A stretch of 64,000 bases of DNA from NCBI GenBank assembly GCA_017590115.1, contig JAGGNK010006892.1, positions 18,092,139-18,156,138 on the forward strand, read 5' to 3'. Below are positions 22,998 to 36,280 of the stretch, one piece after another (the stretch's first letter is position 1; the number at the start of each line of letters is the position of its first letter). This DNA comes from Montifringilla adamsi (lineage: Eukaryota > Chordata > Aves > Passeriformes > Passeridae). The notes under the pieces are model-generated. The model was given only the letters and a program-made list of their open reading frames with translations, was not told the DNA's origin and ran no database searches. The position numbers and the translations under genes were made by a program.

Positions 22998-25900
22998 TCA
23001 TAAGGAATATGAGAATAGACAGAATAGGAAAACATTGTAAATATTTTGGATACCACAGGCCTCTTGAGAAAATTTGTTCTTTGGTGATGGTATGTACATA
23101 TGCACCAGTGAAAGAATATTTTAGGATTCCATTTGTTTTATTTTGTATCTGAAAACTATATACTCTTCTCCTTACCACAACTTGCCTTGCCTTGCTTTGC
23201 CTCCTTCCAGCCTCCCTCTTGGGGTCATAAGAAACAGGACCAGACCAGATCCTGACCTATCTGCCCTCCTACCCCGTAAACATAAAGAAGGAACACAGTG
23301 TTTTGCAGCAGCCCCTCTTTCCCAACATGTTCATCACAGACTGGCACATCTGCCTTTGTCCCCATTCAGAATAGGGAAAATCCTTGGGTAATCCCCTCTT
23401 CATAATTGCAGTATGTGGGAAAACATCCAACACAGATGTATCCACCCCCACACAAGTCTTCAGCGTGAGAAACAGATGCACCAGTAACTCCAGAGCCTTT
23501 CCTTGCATTAGTAGTCCTCAAAAATCAGATATTCTCCTTCCTTGGGTATCTGCTCGTCACAGTTTGCTTGGCAGGGACAGTACCCTATCCTGAATCTCTC
23601 TCCTGACAGACTTGATCAGGAGAACAGCTTTCATGTCTATGCCTTTCTTTCTCTTTCAATGACCAACAAATTAGGAGCTCCTGTGCCCAAACAGTTGCTT
23701 TCTATGGTTTCCTGAAGAATGAAGGAGGCTTAGAACACTTATTTTTGTCCTGTGTGCAAAAAAAGGGCTAAGGCAAGGCTGACAAACAATAAAGAAAATT
23801 GGAGTATGTTGTATTTTTTCTTCATCTGGCCAGTGACTCATTTGGCACTGCTGTCTCAGCTCAAAATTAAAATTTAGATATGATCCAATTTGCAAGCCAT
23901 AGAAAGAGGCATTTTCCTCTCTCTGTTCCAGGACTCTCCCAGTAAGCCACAAAGGGTTCAGCAGATAGAATGTTTTCTGTGCTGTGTATAATGAAATTAT
24001 ATTCACCACAGTTTCTACTGGGAGTTTTGAACTCCAGTTTTTTTTTCTTAAACAGCCACGAAAAATTTCATTGCCAGAACAATAATTAAAGAGAGAATGG
24101 AGAACCTTGTCTAATGGATATATGTATCTCAAAGGAGATAAAATGATAGGTTTTAGTCAGATAATTTTTAGGGGTTGTATCACAGAGATTATATGATCAA
24201 TTATAGAGCAAATTTATATGAAGTAAAGGTTTTTAAAATTTACGCCTGCTTACCCATATCAGAAATTCCTTAAACTGCTCAAAAATGGATTAATCACCCA
24301 TTAAAATAATTATGACTTAGAAATGAAGCATTAAAGAAAGGTAATAGAATGTGAGCTGTCAGCCTGTGTGATATATGTGTGATTGAACTCTCTGGATGGA
24401 TCCATTTTCCAGTTACAGTGAAGCCTGTGCTAGCAGCTACCATTCTTAGACAGCCACTGATTTTAAAAGAACATCTAAATATAGCTCTATTATTCCATAT
24501 CTTTTTCTAAAAAAATTTCTCAACTAATTCACCAGTCTCCAGGGCAGCGATTCTACACAGACTTCAGACTACTTGTACTTTGGAGAGTTCTGGTATTTTT
24601 GGTACATCAAAGCTTGAATTCTAAATCTGAGAGCAACTTGACAACGTTAGGAAAGTAAATTAAGCACTTTGACAAGGGGAGTAGCTTCGTAGCAAGAACA
24701 AATATAACTGCAGCCAAGACGTCTTTCCCCTTAAGGAATTACATTCATAACCAGAATGCAAAATAAATCAGCTCATGAAAAAGTAGAGCAATCAGCTCAT
24801 TTCCCGGCATACAGATAAATCCAGTCCCATGAACTATAGCTATGTCACCCAGCTACATTCTCCCTATTTCAAGCACCTGTGCGTGTGGAAAGATAACCAC
24901 TCACAAGAGCCAAGTACTGTCCTGGACCTCTCACGAGGGACCACTGATTTCAGAAGGCAGCAAACTCTGCATGGTGCTAATCACACTGATAAAGCCATTA
25001 CTTTCAGGGAACATTTTTCCATAGTAAAAAGCCCAGAGTCCCATTCTAGGAACTGATATATTAAATAAGGTTCATGTCTTCACTTCGTCAATGATTCATG
25101 TAAGGAGGCTTTTTAGGGCTCAGAACCAATTGTTTAGACTCTATTTAATATTTCAAACTCACAGAAGAGCTCATTTTTCTCTTCAATTTTTTTTTTTTCT
25201 CCTTAATGCTTAGGTAAACATAATACATAGCAATATTCATGTACCAAAACCAGCTTGGCTTATCAGCTCTCCTCACAGCATGTGTCTGTCAGAGACTTCA
25301 GCGCAGGACCTCGTGTTCAATTACAGCTTCTGCCTTTCAGTTGTATTAATCAAGACATGACAGAGATAAGTGTCTCAATGCATCTTCCCATCCTTCACTT
25401 CCTTTCTCATCTGCCACTCTCACCGGAGGAATAGCTGTAAAATTGGTCACGGTTGTCCAGGTTATTCTCCCTCCTCTAAGTTTATTGGAAAATACTTGTT
25501 GATTTCCACAGTTTCACATAGGTCATTTAATGCATTTCATTTGCAGTAGTGCCAAGGATCTGTTTTTACAAAGCCTTTTGTGTGCAGAGCTCTCATTGAC
25601 ACTGGTCAGCTGCAGAAAATTTAAATACTCAGAACTTCATGAACTCCATTCAGAAACAGAAGTGAATCCCCAAGAAGAGACGAAAAAGCTCATTTTGGAC
25701 AATTCCAAAATAAACATTCCAGTATCTTGACTCAGTTGGAAAGTAATTAAGATAATCTGGAAATCAGATTCAAAATCTAGCCAGAAAGAAAGGCTCCCAC
25801 TGCTAAGAGAAACAGGATGATGTTTCTGATGCTTGCAGGAGATGCTGATATATAACACATATGCTGGTGTAATGGAGAACAACTAGATTGTTGCTAAATT

Positions 25901-28900
25901 CCATTTTAATAAATAAACCCTATATTTTCATTCATTTACAGCTCTGCCTGCTTTCTTTTCTTCTTTCCTTGCTTGTCATTGTCCCCTCATACACATTCCA
26001 GGCAGGTCTGCTGTAAATTCTTTTCATCACACTGTCACACTTATTGACATTTCAAGGACATTTCCTTTGAAATGTTAAGAAAAACAGCACTTTGCAGCCT
26101 TCCAAGAAGCAGCATCAGTGACTGTCAGCATTTGAATTAATGTTGTCCCATCTCCAGCAGGACCCAAATCCCAAGAAGCAACATCTGGAAACAGGAATAT
26201 CAGAAAAACTTCTGAAGGCCTACACACATTTTAGGTTTGCCTGTGACACCACTTCATGGTGACAATTCACTCACAGCTTGCTGCTGTAATTTAGCACAAG
26301 CTACCTCATTATTTTTTGCCTGCCTTTTCTGTAGTTTTACCCTTCCACATGCAATTATGCTCATTCCTGGCATCCCTTGTTGCTTCCACAGCACGCAGCC
26401 CTCCCCAGTTCCTCTTCTTCCATTATTGTTCATATCACAAGCTCACTTAGATGATTGCATTCAAAAATTATTGCTTTTGTAAATTAGGAGCACCAGATCC
26501 TCCAGTGATGTCGTTCACAGTAGTCCTTGACAATTAACAGCTCGAGGCCACTGGAGGTGTTGGAAGATATGGATCACTGTTGTCAAGCCCACAATGTTCT
26601 TTGAGATAGGAACTACACTGCTAATAGGTAAAAATATGTATCAATAGATAAAAAGATGGTGATGGCATCAGCATGGAGTCTAAACAGCAAGGAGGAAAAA
26701 GAGAATCAGCCCTTGAACTATAAGACATATGGCAAAGGGAATAATCAAAGGTCACCTCCGGTGATGGAGTGTATGATGTGGGACTTTGAAAGGTTTGGAG
26801 AAGATGGTAGAAACCAGATGGTGGAGCAGGCCCTAAATCTTCGTGGTCACATGGATGGAGAAGGTTGGTGCAGCTGTGCACGAGTGGGGGACAGCTGTGC
26901 TCCTCTGCAGAGCCCCAGCTGGGGCAGTGGGTGGTCCTGCATGAACCAATGGGTTTGTCATACACTGCTTTCTCTTTTCAAGGAATACCATTTACAAAAC
27001 AGAAATGTGATACGGCACAGAGTAAAAGCCCTTATTCAATTTCAATCTGCTGAAACAGGAGTATTTGGCAATGGCAAACAAAAAAATGCCACTGTAGACT
27101 AACTAGGTACCTGTGTCTCTAGTTATTATTTCTCTGCTTTAAAAAAAACCAAAGCAAACCAGCTCAAGTACAGGATCCAGATTTTCTTGATCTGCTCAAA
27201 AGTCATTTCCCTGATGATGGATTTTGCTTTCCCATCATATTCTCTTCTGTTACAAGGAATCCTGTCCTTGTAACAGATCAGTACCAGCTGTCATGGATAT
27301 CAGAAAGGAGTGAATCAAGGACTGTCAATGTTTCCTCGCTCTCCATCACTCTTCCCTCAATTGCTTTGTTTCTTTTTTTGTTTGAAAAAGAAAAATCACA
27401 CAATCAGTGATATGCCAATGTGAGATTCGCTTTGCTCCCCACCCTCTAGAATTGCAATGAAATTGTGAAAACATGGTCTTCAACAGTATATCATTGATGG
27501 CCTTTGAAAGTGGCACAAAAAGTCAATAAAGTCTCATTTCTTCAGAATGACTTCTCTGTTGTTTTTTCATATTTTCCCTGTGGGATGTTTGGCAATTTGT
27601 CACACAAGCACACATAACCAAGTTGACTTATCACACACAGTCCTTTAAAATAACACTGGAGAGGAATTCAAGGATTTTACTTGACACAATATTGCGAAGA
27701 AACACATCAGGGTTCTGTTTGCGTTAGCTATAATTCCCTAATGTCCCAGTGGGTCTGTTCAGCTGGAGCTTGCAATTAAGCTAAAGTTGTTTATGCAATA
27801 ATTAAGTTTTTAATCATGAATATCTTTTAGAGTTCTATTTGTGGAAAACCATTATTTTAGAATGAACCTATGTGCAGATCGATGGTTGTCTTGGGTTAGA
27901 CAAATGTCTCAAAAAGTGACTAAGATGATACTGAGGTAATTTTCTATGATACCAACAATTGTCACTGGTGCCTCCTGTGGTGTCTGTGTTTGAGAGAGCA
28001 ATGAGCAATTCAAAGCCCTATTTTCCAGCATGCCCAGACCCTGCCTGCTTACATGATCCATAAAGAGAAGCCATCAAAATACCCTAGGGAGGTGCCAGTA
28101 GACTTTGGTTTGAACACAGGCCCTGCTCCTCACAGTCTATACAGAGCCAACACCGGGAAGTCTGATGTCTAAACCACTTTTTTGGATATCAATAGGAAGC
28201 ATCTGAGCAGGACACTTCAGGGTTCAACCACCTCTTATGTTAATGCTCAGCCCTTGGTAGTGCTGTTCACCAGACAAGTTTGTTCATAAATAACCATCCA
28301 GGTTGGTTTTAATGCAGATTGTTTCATCTTTACTGCCTATGTAGAGCAGGATTCCAGTGCCACAACCCTCTCCAGAGAGGGAAAACCCCCTCTGTTGGCC
28401 TCCAAAGTAGCTCTGCATTGGCATGAGGTTGTGAGTCTGCAGCATCCCACACCTGGTGCAGCTCAGTCCGCGTGATTTGCACTTCCTACTGCAGTGGTGC
28501 TGAACACAATATTTCCACAGGCGGCAAAGCAGTGATTCATGTGCCCCAGCAATCTCTGAGCCTGAAAGCACCCCCCAGGCTTTTCAGCTGTGTTCCTGGG
28601 GACAGCCCTCCATGGCATTGCCTCTAACTGTGCAGCAACATCACTGGGCCAATTCCTCAGCTCTTGCTCATCTCTCTTCTGGGCATGTTTACCTTTACAA
28701 ATAAAGAGCAAGACAGAGACAACAAGGTAGAACAAAAACAGTCTCTGCCTTTCTTTGAACAATGCATGAAATCATAGTGACCTCGCCCTCACTGAAGGCT
28801 TTCTGGTGTTATCTAAATAAAAATAATTATCCTAATTGCTCACTATCAGTATTCGAGGTTGACAGTAGTTGTGTCTTATAAATGAAAACATGAAATTTAA

Positions 28901-29264
28901 GAAGAAAAAATCTAAACATTAAATCCACATCACAGTAAGACAACATGAAGAATGTGGCTGTAGCATCAACATCAAACGCCACAAGTTAGAAGTATTTCTT
29001 TAGTACTAAAAGTTTCATCAGTTTCACAAGCCTTTTGGTCCTGCTTGTGCCCTGATCCCCCCCTGAGAAAACCCATGTCTCAAAATGAGGGCTTTCAGGG
29101 TCTGTGTGCCACTTTCATAGCACCTGAAGCTGGTTATAGTACCAGGAGCTATCCACATCCAGAGGAGAATATCCAGTCCTCTGAGTGAAACACTAACAAT
29201 GTGCCACATTTGGTGATATAGCTCTTTTAAATGGTTATTTTTTGTCAAAATCCTGATCATGACC
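22998..29264. other. Non-coding sequence with one perfect hairpin
   Basis: AT-rich intergenic DNA without a recognisable gene. It contains the hairpin at 27246-27277. AT-rich parts such as 24160-24320 and 27750-27860 could be conserved elements, which cannot be judged without an alignment. Confidence 0.4.
27246..27277. repeat. 13-bp perfect inverted repeat with 6-base loop
   Basis: TCTGTTACAAGGA (27246-27258) pairs exactly with TCCTTGTAACAGA (27265-27277). The loop is ATCCTG. There is no U run typical of a Pol III gene and no flanking repeat signature. Confidence 0.95.
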
Positions 29265-29430
29265 TGGGATTGTTCAGCCTGGAGAAACTGAGGCTCGGGG
29301 GGAGCCTTATTGTTCTCTACTGCTATCTGAAAGGAGATTGTAGCCAGGTGGGGTCTCTTTTCCCAGGTAACAAGTAGCAGGAGAAGAGAAAATGGCCTCA
29401 AGCTGTTCCATGGGAGATTTAGGTGGTACA
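29265..29430 (+). mobile_element. CR1 LINE fragment, sense orientation
   Basis: TTGTTCAGCCTGGAGAAACT, then GAGGCTCGGGGGGAGCCTTA, then CCAGGTAACAAGTAGCAGGA and AAATGGCCTCAAGCTG follow the CR1 ORF2 C-terminal region on the plus strand. It is truncated on both sides, with several indels. Confidence 0.88.
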
Positions 29431-32400
29431 GAGGATGGCAGCTTTGTAAGCAGTGCTAGGTGAGTGATGAGGCACAGGAGGCAAAAGGAGGTTTGTTTTG
29501 AGGGTCCCATCAGTCCACAGCTCTCAGTCTCCCTGGGAATTTCCACTAGGAAGCAGAAAAGGGCTTACTAGCCCTTATCCATACACATCTGAGACCTGAC
29601 TCGCTGCCTTACTGGCAGTGACCATGCACATGGAGTGCATCTTGCAGGGGAGCCCTTCTCTGGGGCAAACTTTATGAGTTCCTAATTTTAAAGCAATGTT
29701 TCTGTGACTTCGCCCTGTTCTTGCTTCTTTCTGCAGTATGTCACTGCCAGAATGATCCAGCCATGTACCAATAGAGGCCCCTCTCTAAATTTCATCCATT
29801 ATGAAAATTTCAGGCCACAACACACCTTCAGGAACATATCCCTTTATATAACTGGTGATGCTTTGATATGAGTCAGCCTGTGAATCACAGAAGATACACC
29901 TAAAAGCCCAACTAGAACATGTTCTGTTCTGTATTGTTAAAGAATTATTTTCTGTCATAGCAAATGACTCCATTCCTTCAGTTTGTTACTTTTGCCCTTC
30001 CCTCTCCCAGTTACTTCCTTTTTTTCCTTGTAAGAGTTGTTTATTTGTCCCTGGCTGGAAGCACATCCTGGCACAGGTCTGCATGCTGGTGCATTCCCTG
30101 TGTCACTGGACTCAGGAGCACATGTGGGGCCAGTGGGAAAGCTCTCAGAGGCTGGGACAACTTGCTTCTCATGAAAGCTGCACCAATGCCCAGAAATGTT
30201 TGCCAGAACTATGTTAAAAATTGCATACATGATACAATTATGCTTTTAAGAACTGCACTGTGGGGCTCTTGTGCAACCTCTTTCTCATCCTAAAGGGAAG
30301 CTTCATGCCAGAATATGTTGCTGCAAAGAGCCTAAAGCGTGTCAAGGAGAAAAGTATGAGTGCACCCTCACACTGAGGTGCACAAGGACTGCCTGTGCTG
30401 GGAATCTGAGAGCCATGAAGGACATGTATCCTTGTGGCTGCATGCCTGGGTCCAGACAGGGTGAGCCCGTGCAAGCACACATTTGGGACAGCAAACTCCT
30501 GGCCAAGGCAAGCAGCTCTGTTGATCATGAGAGCAGAAAGTTGATTTTCCTGGTGGTAAGTACAGTTTTTTTCCATGGAAAGCAACTCTCTGTGTGATGC
30601 TGAAGTGTGGAAACCAGACAGAAAAAAATAAAAACCCAGCAGGGATGGGAAAAACTTTCTCATTATTTTTTTATCCAGTGCTAAATCAATTTATATTCAG
30701 CCCTTTTCTGGCACAATCACGCTGGGGAGGGAGAAAAAACAGTTTTCTCACTAGTGCTTCAACTTCCACCTTTCCATCCCTCAACAATTAACCTAACTGC
30801 AGACTGGAGATAGCTGCAGGAGGAGCTATCCTATTCTTTTGGTAGGTATAGGTGTCCAGGTAGAGAGGAAGAGTTCACTCCCACCTAGGCACAGGAGCCA
30901 TCTGGGCGTACCCTGCCAGGGACAAACCCAGATGGGACCAGGCTTATCTGATGCTGCAGCTCCAGTAGGACTTTGCTTTTCCATTTTTGCAAACAATTTG
31001 CCCAAACCTGAGTTCATTTTTGCCTGCAGGTTTGGAGGAGGGCTGTCCCCCTCAGCGAGGTGCCCCCTCCAGTGGCATGAGCGCACTCCCTGCCTTCATG
31101 ACCACATTCAGCCAAGCTGGCAGCCCTGTTCTTCTTGCTTCTTAGGCTGCTTTTGTGGGCAAAAAAACATGGGCACCTCTTTCCATGCTGTATGAGCTCC
31201 CTGTCCCTCCTCACTCTGCTGGGCTGGTGCTTTTCCCAGACTGTGGCTGAAGAGGGCAGGGGAGGGGGCAGCCGTGGCTGGGCAGCACTGGCTGTCTCTC
31301 ATGTGTGCATCACGGTGTCCCAGGGAGCAGAGGGAAAACAGGGAGTGCTCAAGCCAGAAACTAAAGCTAGTGAGAGTAACTAGCACTGTGCAGGAGATGG
31401 AATTTCCATGTTTGTGGGGAATTCCCCAGTTTTTCAACAGGCTATTATTCTTTGCTGGATCAAAACCAGAAAGTTTTGGAATTCCCTATAAAACTAAACT
31501 TGGGAAACACAAGTAGATCCTTTGAAACCTGTCAAGTGTTTGTTGTCATTTCAACAACTGACAGGACTTTTTTTGTATTAAATGAATTTCAGAATGTGTT
31601 GCCTCACAAAAGATTAAGCCAAGTATTCCACCATGCAAGGGATGAAGCAAAGTAATTTTATTACTTTAGCGCAATGCTTCCTTCTTTGCTACCAGGATTT
31701 TATTCAGTCTTTTTCTCTAGAAGTTCCCTTAAAAATTTTTCTTAAAATGCTTTCTCCTGGAAAAAGGAATGATACTTTCTTGCTTTACTACTACTAACAA
31801 ACCTAAGCAATTGCAGCCATAAGTGTGTCTCTGGCACTTCCTGAATCTTGAAAAACAGCCCTGTGAAAATAAACCAGATGCTTTTATCTTTCTCCTAGGT
31901 TTCCTTGAGTGCCACCTGTCCTTGGAGGGGCTGGAGGTATGCCCTGGTGGCACCTGGGAAGGGGACCAGCACCTGCCCAAGCTTCCCTCCCATCCCAGGG
32001 TCCTCACCAAAGAGAAAGAGGGATGCACAGACAATCTGTTGAAGGACTATAACAACTATTCAAGCTGGGACTGACGTAAAATTTGATGAATGTGGGAGCA
32101 GAAACAAGCTGACAGCTTGATCTTGGAGAAAGCAAGCCCTGATGGATCTATCAGCCAGGCCAGCTCTGCATATGTATTTAGGCTTCATGTTTTCAGTAAG
32201 AAAAATATACAAACACTTTATCCATGTCCTTGGTTTTCCATAAATCATGATCCTCCTGCAGTGAGGAGGTGCTGCAAACCCAGGTGCTCACACCACAGAG
32301 TGCACCTCACTAATGGTGGGAAGGAAGGAGATTCATGGCTTTGGGGTGTCTTCCCCAAGGCAATTGGTAGGATGAGATGGACAGCCTGCATTGGCTTGTG

Positions 32401-35400
32401 AGATGCTGCTTTCACTTAATGAATTTTAAATAACCATGTTCTCACTTGATGCACTGCTTCCCATCCCAGTTTTCCCTGGTAGCTGTGCCCAAAGGCACGG
32501 CCCCACTCTGGTTTTGGTGGGCACAAGAACCACTGCAGTGTGAGCCATCCTGCTGGAGAAGGAGCCCCCCTTCAACAATGTAAATCAAAGCTGTTGCTTT
32601 CTTTCTTGGCCATATTTGTTACTTCCACTGAGTCATTCCCATCTGAATTCCTGAAAGCCAAATATCCTGACCTACATAAGGCACTTTTTAAGCTTTATGA
32701 GAAAAGTGATGGGATCATTTCTCTGTATGGGTGCCTTTGTGTTTGTACTAACTGCTTTTCTTCATTTTAATTATTCATTTAATATCCACTGCCCCTTTGC
32801 TGCTGCCTGAAGTACACTTCAAAGCTCCAAAACATGAGCTAGGTGCATATAAATTTCAGCATAAATCAAAGCAAAGATGAATCTCAGAAAGCCATAAAAG
32901 AGCTGCATGGAGAAGCTTCCTTAACTCTCCCCACTCACAGCAGGCAGCTGTGATGCCTCACAGCTCCTCCCTGGTAGCCAAAAAACTTTGGAAGAATGGT
33001 GCTTTTCCAGTACCAGCTCTACTCCAAAGATTACAGTGGGATGTAGGTGCCTAGACAGTCTGAAGACTGTAATTTCACAGGCTGCAATAAAATACCCAAG
33101 CCTGTCCATGAGCAGTGTCCACCAAACACACAGGGGACCATATGTGCACTCCAGTGTCTTGGCTGTGAGTAGAGCTGGATCCTAATCCTCTTCTCAGGAT
33201 GCGACAGCTCCTTCCAGTCCCCTACCAGCCCTCCCAGGGACCAGCAGCTCCTCCAACACTTGGGTGAGAGGTGCTCTTGGGATGGGTCGAGTTTTAACCC
33301 CTCCCATTAATTAGTTGAACTAAGAAAATGACGATGGCTTTCTGTTTTGTTTTCCTAGTCCATCAGCTCAGTAGAGGTTTCCTTCTACCCTGTTAGTCTT
33401 GGAGAAGCCTCCCTTGCCTTCAAACCACTTAGCTCAGTTTTGCTCTTTTGCTCTTCACTGCTTGCCCTGTGCTCAGCATTCCTCTATTCCTAGCACTGCC
33501 ATGTGCATTGCCATGTAAGGTATCTTTTAGGCAACATTCCTGACATGCATCCCTGTCATCTCAGCTGTCTTTTCCAACACTTCAGTAACAGGGCAGCTTT
33601 TCCTCTTAGCTGTTTCTCTCATCACATCATCTTTTATTTTCTGCAGCTCTAGCCCAGCTGGCTTCTCTCTGTGGTCCCCATCCCTGAGTTGCTGCCGTTC
33701 TCATGCTCCACATCCTGACCCATTTCAGTGAAGCCATCTTAAACACACTCATTCCTGACTTGGGCAAAATGTTGGGAGTGCACTCCAGTCCTTGCAGTTT
33801 CTAGAACTCTCCTGCAGTTCCTCTCCTGGTGCCAGTTTCACAGCTCTAATCACTTCCAGTAGTTCTCCACCAGGTTTTTCCCTTTCCACCTCCCAATTCA
33901 ATCTTTGCCTCTTCCTGTTGGTTTCCATTTGACATGATTTTCTCCTGCATGCTAAGCCTCTGTCCAAGCTTTCTGATCTTCCAGTCCCACCTTGTCCGTT
34001 ATTCCCTGCAGGCCTTTTTTCATCAGTGGTACCAGGTCATCAAGAGAGCTGAGCTGGGAAAGTGGCAATGAATAATTTATCCGAGGGCTGTAGCTCCTTT
34101 GTGTGCCATGGCATAGCCCTGAGCAGTTTGTGTTTCCCTGGACTGCTTCCAAGTCCTAGCCCCATTCAGAAGCCTGTTAATCACCAAGAGTTTTCTTACC
34201 CACTCACAGGCTCATCGGCCCGGGGAAGTCAAGCCCTGGATCTCACCAATTCCCACCAGCACCTGGGTCTTGCACCCGGCTCCAGCACTGGTGGCCGAGC
34301 AATTTTCCCTCTGCAGGCGCCTCACTGCTGCTGCCTTCCACTGGAAGAGGCGTTTGAGAGACTCCCCTAGGGATGGAAGATCTGGTTCCCACAGACCTGT
34401 GGAGGCAGCATGGCCACTCCTCATCACTGAGCATGAACAGCAACGTGGCTGGTCTGGGTGAGCATGTGTGGCAGCTGGCTCCCAGAGGGATTTTGGGAGA
34501 ACATGGGGCCAAGGGGCTGTTTGTGGCACACAGCTAGGAGCCTCACCCAGCTCCCATCATAGGACAAACTCCTGATAGACACTTCTCCATAAGGAGCTGC
34601 AGGTAATTTTAAAATCTAATTTCATCACCAGTCAAATCAGAAGAAAAGGTTGTCAGGAAGCTGAATAGCACGGGGAAATGTCTGACTCTTAGAAATGTCA
34701 AGGATTATTCAGGGAAACCTGTGTGCTGGCCACTTCTTTCTGAGTAACCCTTGAAATGACAAATGGATATTTAAACTGAGTCCAGCCCTTCCTCCCCTTG
34801 TAACCTCAGTCACAACAGACTGACAGACAGACAGAACTTATGCAAGTGAGAGAGCATAGCTAATGGATTGCCTTCACTCCCTGAAGGGATGGGATTTTAT
34901 TCCCTTTTAGCTTCAAGTGCTGCCTTTGCACAGTGGACTGCAGTGGTGATTAATAGGAGGAAGAAGCCCATTGACCCAAACAAAAGCCCATTACAGTAAA
35001 TGGATGCTGCCCATTGATTTTTCTGCATCCTTCCTCCCGTGGTCCAATGAGAGAGGACATCCCTAGAGCTGGTCTGCAACACTGCCTCTTGGAAACTACT
35101 TGGGTTGGGAAGGTGGGAAGTGAAGGATGGTTCATATCCCCCCACCTTTGCATCCCCACTGCCCCATGACATTGTTTGCTCTGAAAATATGAGTACCTAC
35201 AGTCTCTCCACATTACTGAAGTCATCATAGTGATGAACACTCATGGAAGGGGCTGTGCAGGCCCTGGGATGGTGGATAAAGCTAGGGATATAAACCCCCT
35301 GGGTGTGATAGGTTTTACCCCAGGGCTCAGCTTCACAGCTCACTGATTTGGAAAGGCTCAGGAAAGGGAAAAGACTCCTGAAAGAGCAAGTCCTGGCAGA

Positions 35401-36218
35401 GGAAGGCTGCTCCTCCGCGGGGTCTGAGGGGAGCACCGTCACATCACGCAAACAGATGTATGCACAGTTGACTCCATCAGCTGGGGTCAAAAAGACTTTC
35501 AGGGTTTCAAACCTGTGTTTTCTGGCATACCCTAATCTGGTTCACAAGAAGTCACCAGTCAAAACCTGGTCATCTTTTTGCTCTTGAAAAGCTTCACTGT
35601 CCCATGGAAGAGCTTCATTGTCACGTGGAAGCCTGGAGTTCCCATCCGTGTCAGCTGGCACAAAAGCTACCACTCCAGACAAATATTAGATGTATGCAGT
35701 TTCTACATCATTGCAGACAACAAACAGCTTCTTGGATATTCACAAATTGGAACAGGCATAATGTTAGAAAGGGGAGTGAAAAGACCAATGGGAACAAACA
35801 CGAATGCTAAGCAACAGCAGAAAAAATACTTGAAATACGCTGGATACCATCCTGGGGCTGTTTTCTCTCCAGATGAAAATAGCTTTCAAGCCTCTAAATA
35901 TTGACTAGATGTTAGGATACAGCAAAATGGCATCTATAAGTCAGAGTAGGTTACTTTTCACCAGGGATCTGTTAAAAATTTTATTATAACACTCTAGAGA
36001 AAGTTAAGGTTATTAAGCCACCAGCTCGTGAAGCTCAGTCTGCAAGACAGTTTTATTCCCATAAAACCAGTGATGTGGCAAAGCAAGCCCTGGTAATATC
36101 TAAATGTGCTTCCCCCTGCAGTCTCACCGTGAGGATTATGATGTTTGGCAGCTGAATAGTAGTGTGTTTGAATTTATAAGATTTGGAGTTATTTCAGGGT
36201 AAAATCTCACAAAGTTGT
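29431..36218. other. Non-coding sequence, no gene recognised
   Basis: About 6.8 kb of unique-looking intergenic DNA with moderate GC. Chance frames occur on both strands, but none has credible splice sites combined with family resemblance. Confidence 0.4.
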
Positions 36219-36280
36219 GGGTTTTTTTTGGTTTTTTTTTTGGTTTTTTTGGGGGGGGGTGTTTTTTTTTTTTTTTTTTT
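36219..36280. repeat. T-rich tract with G runs
   Basis: GGG, then runs of 8 to 10 T separated by GG, then a run of 9 G, TG, and about 19 T. It is low-complexity and likely to be error-prone in sequencing. Confidence 0.95.

Noticed and set aside
31020..31090. A weak CTCF-like core on the minus strand near 31050
   Set aside because: About three of 14 core positions mismatch, which is too weak to list.
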